Shown here piece by piece: positions 1 to 5,629 of a DNA stretch of 8,658 nucleotides (the stretch's first letter is position 1; each line of letters opens with the position of its first letter). The notes beneath the pieces are model-generated. The model saw nothing but the letters and a program-made list of their open reading frames with translations, made no database searches and had not been told where the DNA came from. The stretch spans positions 1 through 8,658 of the forward strand of contig JALSHM010000444.1 of NCBI GenBank assembly GCA_026982235.1, written 5' to 3'. The translations under genes were made by a program, and so were the position numbers. Origin of the DNA: Robiginitomaculum sp. (GTDB lineage Bacteria > Pseudomonadota > Alphaproteobacteria > Caulobacterales > Maricaulaceae).

Positions 1-210
1 GACGTCGCCGTCCATCCAGTGCTTGACTAATTTATTGCCCGTCGCCTTGCAAAAAGCTTCGAAATCTTTGACTGCACCTGGATCAGTAGAGGCCAACTCA
101 AGAACTTGGCCATTATCCATACCCTTAAGCGCTTTTTTGGCTTTCAAGATTGGCAATGGGCAGTTGAGACCTTTGGTATCAAGGACAACATCGGGGGTAA
201 TATCAGACAT
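1..210 (-). CDS. TusA/SirA-family sulfur carrier protein (3' end beyond window)
   Basis: TusA-like proteins carry persulfide sulfur on one cysteine and pass it between sulfurtransferases in the cytoplasm. The 70 visible residues show the family signature near the N-terminus: GLNCPLPILKAKKAL, with the sulfur-accepting Cys17 in a Cys-Pro-Leu-Pro motif. They are followed by a helix and a beta-rich half containing DPGAVKDFEAFCKATGN. Family members are usually about 75-80 residues, so only a few C-terminal residues are missing at the left edge. The start is fixed by an AGGAG ribosome-binding site about 5 bases upstream (216-220 on the complement). The gene lies 37 bases downstream of the DsrE2-like gene on the same strand and is probably co-transcribed with it. 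This pairing suggests a role in sulfur oxidation or sulfur relay rather than only tRNA thiolation. The family call is firm; the specific partner is inferred. Confidence 0.93.
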   Translation of the reverse strand, partial: MSDITPDVVLDTKGLNCPLPILKAKKALKGMDNGQVLELASTDPGAVKDFEAFCKATGNKLVKHWMDGDV

Positions 211-247
211 AGAAACTCCTATTGATTAGTCTGGTTAATATTGTGAA

Positions 248-748
248 TTACATATAGAGGTTAATATCGGAAGCCAGCGCACTCTCCATCCAAGTTGCCG
301 CGCCGCCAAGCTCAAGTTCGTCAATCATATCTTCGGTTTTCTTTTCGAACAAATCAATCGTCATCTGACAAGCAATCATCCGCACATCGGACAGAACCGC
401 CGCTTCGCGGAGATCCTCTATAGAGGCTACACCTTTTTTCTTAATCAGGTTTTTCATCATAACCGATGTACCCGCAGTTACACCTGGCAACATACCAATC
501 ATATTTGGCATGGCCATTTGCATACCCCCCATGGGCATACGCATTGATGAATTACCGAGCGTGGTAACACTTAGGTTCAATTTCTTGTCCAACAGACCAA
601 GTCCGTAAAATGTGAAAAACATCGTCACTTCCACATCCATTGCCGCTGCGGTTGTGGCTAAAATAAACGGCGGATAGGCCCAGTCCAAAGTACCTTTGGT
701 GCAAATAATTGTCATTTTTTTGGCATTGCTAATATCTACATCAGCCAT
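248..748 (-). CDS. DsrE2-like protein (DsrE/DsrF/DrsH family)
   Basis: A 166-residue protein of the DsrE/F/H-like family, matching the DrsE_2 subgroup. Related proteins bind or transfer sulfane sulfur and are often encoded beside tusA and rhodanese genes in sulfur-oxidising bacteria. Two cysteines are visible. Cys16 lies in the first beta strand (MTIICTKGTLDWAYPP), and Cys127 lies in the C-terminal RMIACQMTIDLF motif, the position where the family carries its probable active cysteine. Residues 24-53 are hydrophobic (Ala-rich, then FFTFYGLGLL). Residues 69-98 are very rich in Met, Pro and Gly, a character I recall from other DsrE2 proteins. The start has a strong AAGGAGAGAGAA leader immediately upstream. 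It is the first gene of a two-gene minus-strand operon with the tusA-like gene. No dsrAB, sox or hdr genes are in view, so the physiological pathway remains open. Confidence 0.88.
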   Translation of the reverse strand: MADVDISNAKKMTIICTKGTLDWAYPPFILATTAAAMDVEVTMFFTFYGLGLLDKKLNLSVTTLGNSSMRMPMGGMQMAMPNMIGMLPGVTAGTSVMMKNLIKKKGVASIEDLREAAVLSDVRMIACQMTIDLFEKKTEDMIDELELGGAATWMESALASDINLYM

Positions 749-845
749 TTCTCTCTCCTTAACTTCGGACTTCCCCGGGTTATTATTCTGTTATAATCGT
801 CTTTGCATTAGACTTTGCTATATTAGTGTTCACGCATATAAAGCA

Positions 846-887
846 TTGATAACGGTTTGTCTATGTTCAATTATCACGTTACCGTGA
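846..887 (+). promoter_or_regulatory. Candidate promoter and small palindrome before the histone-deacetylase gene
   Basis: The divergent gap 749-908 must hold promoters for both the DsrE2-like gene and the histone-deacetylase gene. On the + strand, TTGATA (846-851) is followed after 17 bases by AATTAT (869-874), a weak sigma70-like pair. Abutting its 3' end is a perfect inverted repeat TCACG-TTAC-CGTGA (874-887), placed where a repressor could act at the transcription start. A second short mirror pair, ACGGT (852-856) with ACCGT (881-885), overlaps it. AGGA at 897-900 is the probable ribosome-binding site of the downstream gene. This is pattern reading only; no regulator is known to match it. 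Confidence 0.27.
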
Positions 888-908
888 CAGCAGAACAGGA
901 TTGAGTTT

Positions 909-2009
909 ATGGCCGTATATATTGGCTCCGAAATATATAGGCGTTCTGCCTTTGGCCACAACCACCCGCTTTCTTATGCGCGTCAGGAATCTGTACTCGA
1001 CATGTGCCGGGCGCTTGGTTGGTTGGACGATGAAAACTTTATTATTAGCCCGACCGCAGACCTGCCTACCCTCACCCGTTATCATAGATCGGACTATGTT
1101 GCTGCGCTAAAAACGTCCGACGCCCTTGGTTCAGTGGGTGTTGATATTCGCAAGGCATACAACTTCGGCACCATGGAAAACCCCTTATTCAAAGGTGTTT
1201 TCAACCGCGCAGCCACAACAATTGGCGGTTCTATAGAAGCGGCGAAACAAGCCCTCAACGGCAAGGCGGCTTTTCACCCATCTGGTGGCACCCATCACGG
1301 CATGAAAGACCACGCCCACGGTTTTTGCTATTTCAATGACCCTGTTTACGCGATTTTGACATTGCTTGATGCTGGCTTAGAACGGGTTCTTTATGTGGAT
1401 ATAGACGCCCACCACGGCGACGGTGTTGAAGTGGCTTTCTTGGACGAGCCGCGCGTTACCACTCTATCCATTCACGAAGAAAACCGTTGGCCCTATTCAG
1501 GTAAATTAGAAGACAATCGCCCCGGCTGCATTAACTTACCTGTCCCCCACAGTTTGAATGACAGCGAATTTGCCTATATTAACGACCAACTGGTTCGTCC
1601 AATATGTGACACGTTAAAGCCTCAAGCTATTGTCGTGACCTGTGGAGCAGACGCCATTGATGCCGACCCATTATCGAAAATGTCTCTCAGCAATGGCGCA
1701 TTATGGGCAGCAGTCTTGCAACTGGCTAAAAGCACAGAACATTTGGTCGTCCTCGGCGGTGGTGGTTATAATCCGTGGACGACAATCCGTGCATGGGTCG
1801 GGCTTTGGGGGGTACTCAACAGCCAGACACTCCCGAAAATCCTTCCAGACAAAGCCCAGGCAATACTGGCGCGTTTTGACAGTGACTTGATAGACGAGGA
1901 AGACCGATTGCCAGAGTGGATTACCAGACTAGAAGACCAAGAAACGCCCGGCGAAATACGCGAAGACGTAAAACGGCGGGTAAAAACAGTTTTAAAAGTC
2001 CAGAAATAA
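909..2009 (+). CDS. Histone deacetylase / AcuC family deacetylase
   Basis: A 366-residue zinc-dependent deacetylase of the arginase/deacetylase fold that removes acetyl groups from lysine side chains or small amines. By alignment to human HDAC8 from memory, the active site is complete. His129-His130 lie in GGTHHGMKD. The zinc ligands are Asp164 or Asp166 with His168 in VDIDAHHGDG, and Asp253 in CGADAIDADPL. The transition-state tyrosine is Tyr287 in GGGGYN. The NP-F-G motif and GGS helix near residues 91-108 also fit. The tail (residues about 320-366) is charged and lies outside the core. Such bacterial proteins are usually labelled AcuC, but no acetyl-CoA synthetase or acetoin genes lie nearby, so the substrate is unknown; a polyamine deacetylase role is less likely given the class I-like motifs. 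The start ATG has AGGA 8 bases upstream. The gene stands alone between a divergent operon and a convergent gene. Confidence 0.93.
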   Translation: MAVYIGSEIYRRSAFGHNHPLSYARQESVLDMCRALGWLDDENFIISPTADLPTLTRYHRSDYVAALKTSDALGSVGVDIRKAYNFGTMENPLFKGVFNRAATTIGGSIEAAKQALNGKAAFHPSGGTHHGMKDHAHGFCYFNDPVYAILTLLDAGLERVLYVDIDAHHGDGVEVAFLDEPRVTTLSIHEENRWPYSGKLEDNRPGCINLPVPHSLNDSEFAYINDQLVRPICDTLKPQAIVVTCGADAIDADPLSKMSLSNGALWAAVLQLAKSTEHLVVLGGGGYNPWTTIRAWVGLWGVLNSQTLPKILPDKAQAILARFDSDLIDEEDRLPEWITRLEDQETPGEIREDVKRRVKTVLKVQK

Positions 2010-2032
2010 TATCCTTCTCATCCTCCTCTCAC

Positions 2033-2054
2033 CCCCATAGCTAGCGGTATGGGG
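2033..2054. terminator. Hairpin between convergent genes, possible bidirectional terminator
   Basis: CCCCATA (2033-2039) pairs perfectly with TATGGGG (2048-2054) around an 8-base loop, giving a 7 bp stem. It sits in the 55-base gap between the stop codons of the histone-deacetylase gene and the MAPEG gene, where a shared terminator is expected. There is no clean run of T on either side, so it is not a textbook intrinsic terminator. Confidence 0.4.
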
Positions 2055-2064
2055 AGGAATCTCC

Positions 2065-2508
2065 TTATCCTAAAATACCACAAAAATTCAAGAGCCAATA
2101 GGCGGCGATAAAGAACTGTACGAGGAAAAAGAAAAAACGCGCTTGTACGGCAATGATACTGGTCGACAGCAGATGAACAAGCGTCTGCAACACCCGTGCG
2201 CCCAGAAAAATCATAGCCAATCCATTGGTGGCCTCAGTTTGCCCAGTAGCCAGAGCGTAAAGCAATACCCCGCCGAAAACCGGGAAAAATTCATACATAT
2301 TGGCGTGAGCGCGCACCAATCGCCGCGAAAATGCCCCCGCATCTTCACCCGTTGGCGCAAAATCATTAGCCTTTTTTGTCCCGTTCAGCGTCAACAATGT
2401 GCGCAGCCCAGCCAAAATCAGCAAAAGGACAAGAAACAGCCCTATATAGCCGAGCAAAGCCATATGTGTTTGCGATAAAGCGATTTGTGTTTGTGATAAA
2501 GCATTCAT
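2065..2508 (-). CDS. MAPEG family membrane protein
   Basis: A 147-residue integral membrane protein of the MAPEG family (membrane-associated proteins in eicosanoid and glutathione metabolism). Four membrane segments are visible at about residues 17-39, 71-88, 96-116 and 123-142. The family motif lies before helix 2, RLVRAHANMYEFFPVF (63-78), with Arg66, His68, Asn70 and Glu73. A second conserved stretch, ARVLQTLVHLLSTS, lies in helix 3. Bacterial members are small and mostly uncharacterised; eukaryotic relatives conjugate glutathione or make leukotrienes, so an enzymatic role here is unproven. I start at 2508 because TGGGGGA precedes that ATG at good spacing. The reading frame stays open for another 23 codons upstream, but that part lacks a ribosome site and covers the likely promoter. 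Residues 3-16 are a tandem duplication (ALSQTQI then ALSQTHM). Met16 (2461-2463) is an alternative start that would exclude it. Confidence 0.87.
   Translation of the reverse strand: MNALSQTQIALSQTHMALLGYIGLFLVLLLILAGLRTLLTLNGTKKANDFAPTGEDAGAFSRRLVRAHANMYEFFPVFGGVLLYALATGQTEATNGLAMIFLGARVLQTLVHLLSTSIIAVQARFFFFLVQFFIAAYWLLNFCGILG
2461..2502 (-). repeat. Two-copy 21-bp tandem repeat at the 5' end of the MAPEG gene
   Basis: Bases 2461-2481 and 2482-2502 are adjacent copies differing at 3 of 21 positions. The unit is seven codons, so the frame is preserved and the protein gains ALSQTQI followed by ALSQTHM directly before the first membrane helix. It looks like a fairly recent in-frame duplication. 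Confidence 0.8.
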
Positions 2509-2541
2509 AATATTCCCCCATGTTTTTATATTTATAAAACC

Positions 2542-2570
2542 AAGATAGCAGAAAAACAGGACGGGGCAAA
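2542..2570 (-). promoter_or_regulatory. Candidate extended -10 promoter for the MAPEG gene
   Basis: On the minus strand, TTTGCC (2565-2570) is followed after 17 bases by TATCTT (2542-2547). A TG dinucleotide lies one base upstream of the latter (2549-2550), giving an extended -10 element. The implied start, around 2535, leaves a short leader to the ATG at 2508. Both hexamers are imperfect, so this is suggestive only. Confidence 0.33.
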
Positions 2571-2586
2571 GCTTCAAATTTGCATA

Positions 2587-2919
2587 TTAGGGCGTCAATG
2601 TTAAAGTGCCAATTTGCTTTGCCAACCAAACTACACACTTGTCAGCGACATTTTCCCAGCCTGGCTCACCGAGTAGCCAATGGGTATGATTGGACAATTC
2701 TACATATTCAACTTTGTCCGCGTTTTTGCCTTTGCACTTCTTAGCAGATGCCCGCACCACACTAGCATTTACCGTGCGGTTCCTGGCACCTGACATCAGC
2801 AAAACTGGGCAGTTTATATTATCGCGGTCGAGTTTTGTGGCTTTGGTTTTATCCATTGTCCAAAACGCAATTTCAAAGGTCGCACGGCCTGAAACTGAGG
2901 AAACGTAAAGCCAGCGCGT
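2587..2919 (-). pseudogene. C-terminal remnant of an alpha/beta hydrolase
   Basis: The open frame between the in-frame stop at 2920-2922 and the stop at 2587-2589 encodes about 110 residues that read as the last part of an alpha/beta hydrolase. They include SGRATFEIAFW from the end of the cap region, then a core strand NCPVLLMSGARNRTV, then the C-terminal block VEYVELSNHTHWLLGEPGWE with the catalytic histidine region. The N-terminal half, including the GxSxG nucleophile elbow, is absent. The ferredoxin gene ends only about 32 bases upstream, so there is no room for it. The homologous sequence continues upstream of the first ATG (2854-2856), which has no ribosome-binding site, so that ATG is not a natural start. 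The family position usually reading G-x-E-D-R (acid Asp) reads G-A-R-N-R here, so Asp appears replaced by Asn. Both points indicate a non-functional leftover of a deletion. It could still be transcribed from the ferredoxin promoter. Confidence 0.78.
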
Positions 2920-2954
2920 CTATTCTTTTGGCGTTTGGGTCTATTGACTCTCGT

Positions 2955-3272
2955 CTACTGGCTCTCGGGCGTAGTGACCACAATACCGTCAATCTCGTCC
3001 GTGACCAAAATCTGGCAGGACAGTCTGGAATGTTCGCGCACATCTTCAGCAAAATCCAACATGCTTTCTTCCATATCGTCCATGGGCTTTAGCTTGCCCG
3101 CCCAAGCATCGTCCACATAGACGTGACATGTGGCACAGGCGCAAGCGCCGCCGCAATCGGCATCAATGCCCGGTATCATATTGGCGACCGCCACTTCCAT
3201 GATAGATTGTCCCGCTTTGGCTTCGACCTCGCGCTTGGTACCTTCTTGGTCGATAAATGTAATTTTGGCCAT
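2955..3272 (-). CDS. [2Fe-2S] ferredoxin, adrenodoxin type
   Basis: A 105-residue soluble electron carrier. The four cluster ligands are Cys40, Cys46, Cys49 and Cys86, giving the adrenodoxin spacing C-x5-C-x2-C-x36-C in DADCGGACACATCHVYVD and RLSCQI. Cys44 is an extra cysteine commonly seen in bacterial members. The acidic recognition helix is present (PMDDMEESMLDFAEDV, 63-78), as is the N-terminal beta-grasp strand pair. Such ferredoxins deliver electrons to cytochrome P450s, to iron-sulfur cluster assembly or to heme biosynthesis. No isc/suf, P450 or ferredoxin-reductase gene is nearby, so the partner is unknown. A GGAGA ribosome site lies a few bases before the ATG. The gene is divergent from tsaE and lies just upstream of the hydrolase remnant on the same strand, with no visible terminator between them. 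Confidence 0.95.
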   Translation of the reverse strand: MAKITFIDQEGTKREVEAKAGQSIMEVAVANMIPGIDADCGGACACATCHVYVDDAWAGKLKPMDDMEESMLDFAEDVREHSRLSCQILVTDEIDGIVVTTPESQ

Positions 3273-3324
3273 GATGTCTCCGAATGGTATTGATTTCGAC
3301 TTGTATGTAATCAGAGAAAACCAA

Positions 3325-3343
3325 ATTGCAAGCGCTTTGCAAT
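3325..3343. promoter_or_regulatory. Perfect inverted repeat between ferredoxin and tsaE
   Basis: ATTGCAA (3325-3331) and TTGCAAT (3337-3343) form 7 bp arms around GCGCT. This 19-bp site sits in the 120-base divergent gap between the ferredoxin start and the tsaE start, about 50 bases from each ATG. A TTGCAA -35-like hexamer appears in both orientations because of the symmetry. The size and position fit a dimeric transcription-factor operator, but no regulator is identified. Confidence 0.45.
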
Positions 3344-3366
3344 ACTTGTAACACCTCTTGCATAAA
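3337..3366 (+). promoter_or_regulatory. Candidate promoter of the tsaE-addA operon
   Basis: TTGCAA (3337-3342) and CATAAA (3361-3366) are separated by 18 bases and precede tsaE by about 26 bases. The -35-like hexamer is the right arm of the palindrome, so a bound factor would block or recruit polymerase. Both hexamers are imperfect. Confidence 0.27.
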
Positions 3367-3392
3367 ATAGCCGCACTAGCCTATCAAGGCGT

Positions 3393-3848
3393 ATGAGTAG
3401 AATCATTAAAACCATAGACTTAAAGGACGAAGCATCTACCCAAGCCCTCGGCGCTTGGTTGGCACCATTTTTACGCGCTGGTGATGTTGTCTTACTACAG
3501 GGTGATTTGGGCGCGGGCAAAACCACTTGGGCACGCGGGCTCATCTGCGCCCTTTTGGGAGACACCGAAGTCCCCAGTCCGACCTATACTTTGGTGCAGA
3601 CTTATACAGCACCGAATTTTGAGATTTGGCATTTCGACCTTTACCGCCTAAAGCACGAAACCGAAGTTTGGGAATTGGGCATAGAAGAAGCCTTGGACGA
3701 CGGCGTATGTCTTATTGAATGGCCAGAACGGATTGCGGGGTTGCTGAACGGTACTGAATTGGTGGTTGCGTTAAACATAAAAAATGGTAGGCGGGGCGCT
3801 GATATTATCGGTAATAAAGCATGGAAAGCCCGAATACATGACGCGTGA
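3393..3848 (+). CDS. tsaE: tRNA t6A-modification ATPase TsaE
   Basis: TsaE is the small ATPase that works with TsaB and TsaD to make N6-threonylcarbamoyladenosine at position 37 of ANN-decoding tRNAs in the cytoplasm. The 151-residue length is typical. The Walker A loop is GDLGAGKTT (37-45). It is followed by the family motif VPSPTYTLVQTY (60-71), by HFDLYRL (80-86), and by LIEWPERI with the Walker B-region Glu109. The start is supported by the position of the first motif and by AAGG three bases before the ATG; the frame closes at 3363-3365 upstream. It is the first gene of the + strand operon, and its last 11 bases overlap the kinase gene. In some alphaproteobacteria, such as Rhizobiales, TsaE and the kinase are fused into one protein; here they are separate, in different frames. 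Confidence 0.96.
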   Translation: MSRIIKTIDLKDEASTQALGAWLAPFLRAGDVVLLQGDLGAGKTTWARGLICALLGDTEVPSPTYTLVQTYTAPNFEIWHFDLYRLKHETEVWELGIEEALDDGVCLIEWPERIAGLLNGTELVVALNIKNGRRGADIIGNKAWKARIHDA

Positions 3849-4884
3849 GCAGTTAATCGTACAATTTTTACAAGACAATGGCTGGGGCGATGCGCAGCGC
3901 ACCCCGTTTCCTGGGGACGCGTCTTCGCGAGCCTATGAACGACTGACGCGCGGCAGTGCGCACGTCGTCCTGATGAACGCACCCTTCATGCCCCACAAAG
4001 ACCCCTATAGTCTTGCAGCTAAGCTGGCAGGTTCTGACCCTGACGCATTTATCTGCCTCGCCACCGCCTTAACGCGGCGCGGGTTTTCTGCCCCGAAAAT
4101 TCTGGCGACGGATAGAGACAATGGTTTCATGCTGCTAGAAGATTTGGGTGCCGATTTATTTTCCCAAGTCCTCACCACTGCACCCGACAAAGAAGCCGAA
4201 CTATATAGTTGTGCCATAGATTGCCTAGCCGCGATATACCGTTCCAGCTTCCCTGAACAGTTAAAAGCACGCAATTCTCAATGGCATGTGCGTAAATATG
4301 ATGCCCAAACATTACAGACTGAAGCAGATTTGTTCTTGGAATGGTATGTTCCAGAATTTGGCAGTGCCGTGGATGAGGCGGCCAAGGCGGATTGGTACGA
4401 AATTTGGACGCATGCGTTCACAAACCTCGATGCCCATGCCCACGGTCTTGCCCTTCGGGATTTTCACGCGGACAATGTGTTTTGGTTGCCACAGCGCACG
4501 GCAATAGCAAAAATCGGGCTTATTGATTTCCAAGACGCCCTGATAGCACATCCGAGTTATGATTTGGTGTCCTTACTAGAAGACGCAAGACGCGATGTTA
4601 ATATGGACATGGTCACGGGGCTTGTTTCGCGGTTTTGCCAGCAAGCTGGTATTCCCGACGACGAACAATTCCGCGCAGCCTATGCCGTACAAGCCGCACA
4701 ACGTAATGCAAAAATTCTCGGCATTTTTGTCCGCCTTGCAAGACGCGATGGTAAAGAACGCTATCTGGACATGATACCGCGCGTTGCCGCCCACTTTACC
4801 CGCGACATCTCGCATCCAGCATTGAAGGAACTGCATCACTGGGTAAAACAATATGCACCTGCGGTGTTGGAGACCCATATATGA
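3838..4884 (+). CDS. amgK: AmgK-like amino-sugar kinase (COG3178 phosphotransferase)
   Basis: A 348-residue protein of the aminoglycoside-phosphotransferase/choline-kinase fold. AmgK phosphorylates the anomeric hydroxyl of N-acetylmuramate and N-acetylglucosamine in peptidoglycan recycling. The N-terminus has the typical PGDASSRAYERL segment (25-36), and the hinge region reads MLLEDLGADL (98-107). The catalytic loop is LRDFHADNVFWL (206-217) with base Asp208 and Asn213. The metal-binding Asp230 is in IDFQDA, followed by HPSYDLVSLLEDARRDV. A basic helix QRNAKILGIFVRLARRDGK near 288-306 is also characteristic. I start at 3838, 11 bases inside tsaE, with GGAAAG upstream. An earlier in-frame ATG at 3784 would add 18 residues but lacks a ribosome site. 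The immediate downstream neighbour is a MurU-like enzyme, which supports this function. Substrate specificity is inferred from family and context, not from sequence. Confidence 0.85.
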   Translation: MTREQLIVQFLQDNGWGDAQRTPFPGDASSRAYERLTRGSAHVVLMNAPFMPHKDPYSLAAKLAGSDPDAFICLATALTRRGFSAPKILATDRDNGFMLLEDLGADLFSQVLTTAPDKEAELYSCAIDCLAAIYRSSFPEQLKARNSQWHVRKYDAQTLQTEADLFLEWYVPEFGSAVDEAAKADWYEIWTHAFTNLDAHAHGLALRDFHADNVFWLPQRTAIAKIGLIDFQDALIAHPSYDLVSLLEDARRDVNMDMVTGLVSRFCQQAGIPDDEQFRAAYAVQAAQRNAKILGIFVRLARRDGKERYLDMIPRVAAHFTRDISHPALKELHHWVKQYAPAVLETHI

Positions 4885-5627
4885 TTGCCATCACTGCAAC
4901 ACATAATCCGCCAATCACAACAGCTATGGTGATGGCCGCTGGCCATGGTACCCGCCTACGACCCATGACAAATACGATCTGCAAAGCTATGGTTAAGGTT
5001 GGCGGTAAAATGCTGGTGGATCACACTTTGGACAGATTGTATCAGGTGGGGGTTAAGCGCGCAGTCGTCAATGTCCATACCTATGCGGATGATTTAGTCG
5101 CCCATTTACAAACCCGAACAACAGGGCCTGAAATTATCATTTCCGATGAACGCGCAGCACTTTTGGAAACGGGCGGCGGTGTCGTCAAAGCCTTACCATT
5201 GCTGGGCACTGACCCGGTTTTCATTTGTAATATTGACGCTATGTGGATTGGATTTGAAGATGTGCTCGGCGGGATGATGCGCAGGTGGAACCCGCACAAA
5301 ATGGACGAGCTATTTTTGCTCGCGCCACGCCATGCCACACTTGGACTTGAGGGACCGGGGGATTTTAAACTTGCCGCAGATGGCCGGATTAGCCGCGCAG
5401 GTACGGACGGATCAGACTGGTTTTACTCCGGTATAGAGATATTCAAGCCCCATTTGGCCAAGCCGTTCAGATGCGAGAAATTTTCGCGTAATAAAATTTG
5501 GGATAATACCTTGAAACGCGGCAAAGCCTATGGTCATATCTTGCCTGGATATTGGATGCATGTGGGGGACCCTAAAGCACACCAAGCCGCAGAGGCCGTT
5601 CTTAAACAGAAAAGAAAAATGGAATAA
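4881..5627 (+). CDS. murU: MurU-like sugar-1-phosphate nucleotidyltransferase
   Basis: A 248-residue NTP_transferase-fold enzyme. MurU makes UDP-N-acetylmuramate from the 1-phosphate produced by AmgK, bypassing de novo synthesis of the cell-wall precursor. The nucleotide-binding signature is VMAAGHGTRLRPMT (17-30), followed by Lys35. LLETGGG (94-100) contacts the base and sugar, and Asp119 in ICNIDAMW is the probable metal ligand. The C-terminal YWMHVGDPKAH (224-234) supplies the second metal aspartate (Asp230). The usual Lys-Pro after the signature reads Lys-Ala here, and the preceding residues are Ile-Cys; I recall Lys-Ala variants elsewhere, so activity is probably retained. The start ATG at 4881 overlaps the kinase stop as ATGA, implying translational coupling. 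About 12 residues precede the first strand, so an internal start near Met16 or Met18 is possible but less likely. A general sugar-phosphate nucleotidyltransferase is the alternative call. Confidence 0.85.
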   Translation: MIAITATHNPPITTAMVMAAGHGTRLRPMTNTICKAMVKVGGKMLVDHTLDRLYQVGVKRAVVNVHTYADDLVAHLQTRTTGPEIIISDERAALLETGGGVVKALPLLGTDPVFICNIDAMWIGFEDVLGGMMRRWNPHKMDELFLLAPRHATLGLEGPGDFKLAADGRISRAGTDGSDWFYSGIEIFKPHLAKPFRCEKFSRNKIWDNTLKRGKAYGHILPGYWMHVGDPKAHQAAEAVLKQKRKME

Positions 5628-5629
5628 TC

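Noticed and set aside
792..797. Perfect TATAAT on the + strand upstream of the histone-deacetylase gene
   Set aside because: No reasonable -35 hexamer lies 16-18 bases upstream (the sequence there is acttcc and neighbours), and the site is more than 110 bases from the ATG. It could be chance in an AT-rich gap.
2509..2577. Upstream extension of the MAPEG protein (23 extra codons from an ATG at 2575-2577)
   Set aside because: That start has no ribosome site, the added residues are not family-like, and the region is AT-rich and carries a candidate promoter. The ATG at 2508 has a good GGGGGA leader.
2366..2638. Minus-strand open frame of 90 codons overlapping the MAPEG start
   Set aside because: It overlaps the MAPEG gene and the hydrolase remnant in another frame and shows no conserved motif.
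3784..3837. Earlier ATG for the kinase gene, adding 18 residues
   Set aside because: No Shine-Dalgarno sequence precedes it, the overlap with tsaE would grow to 65 bases, and the family normally begins close to the MTREQL start.
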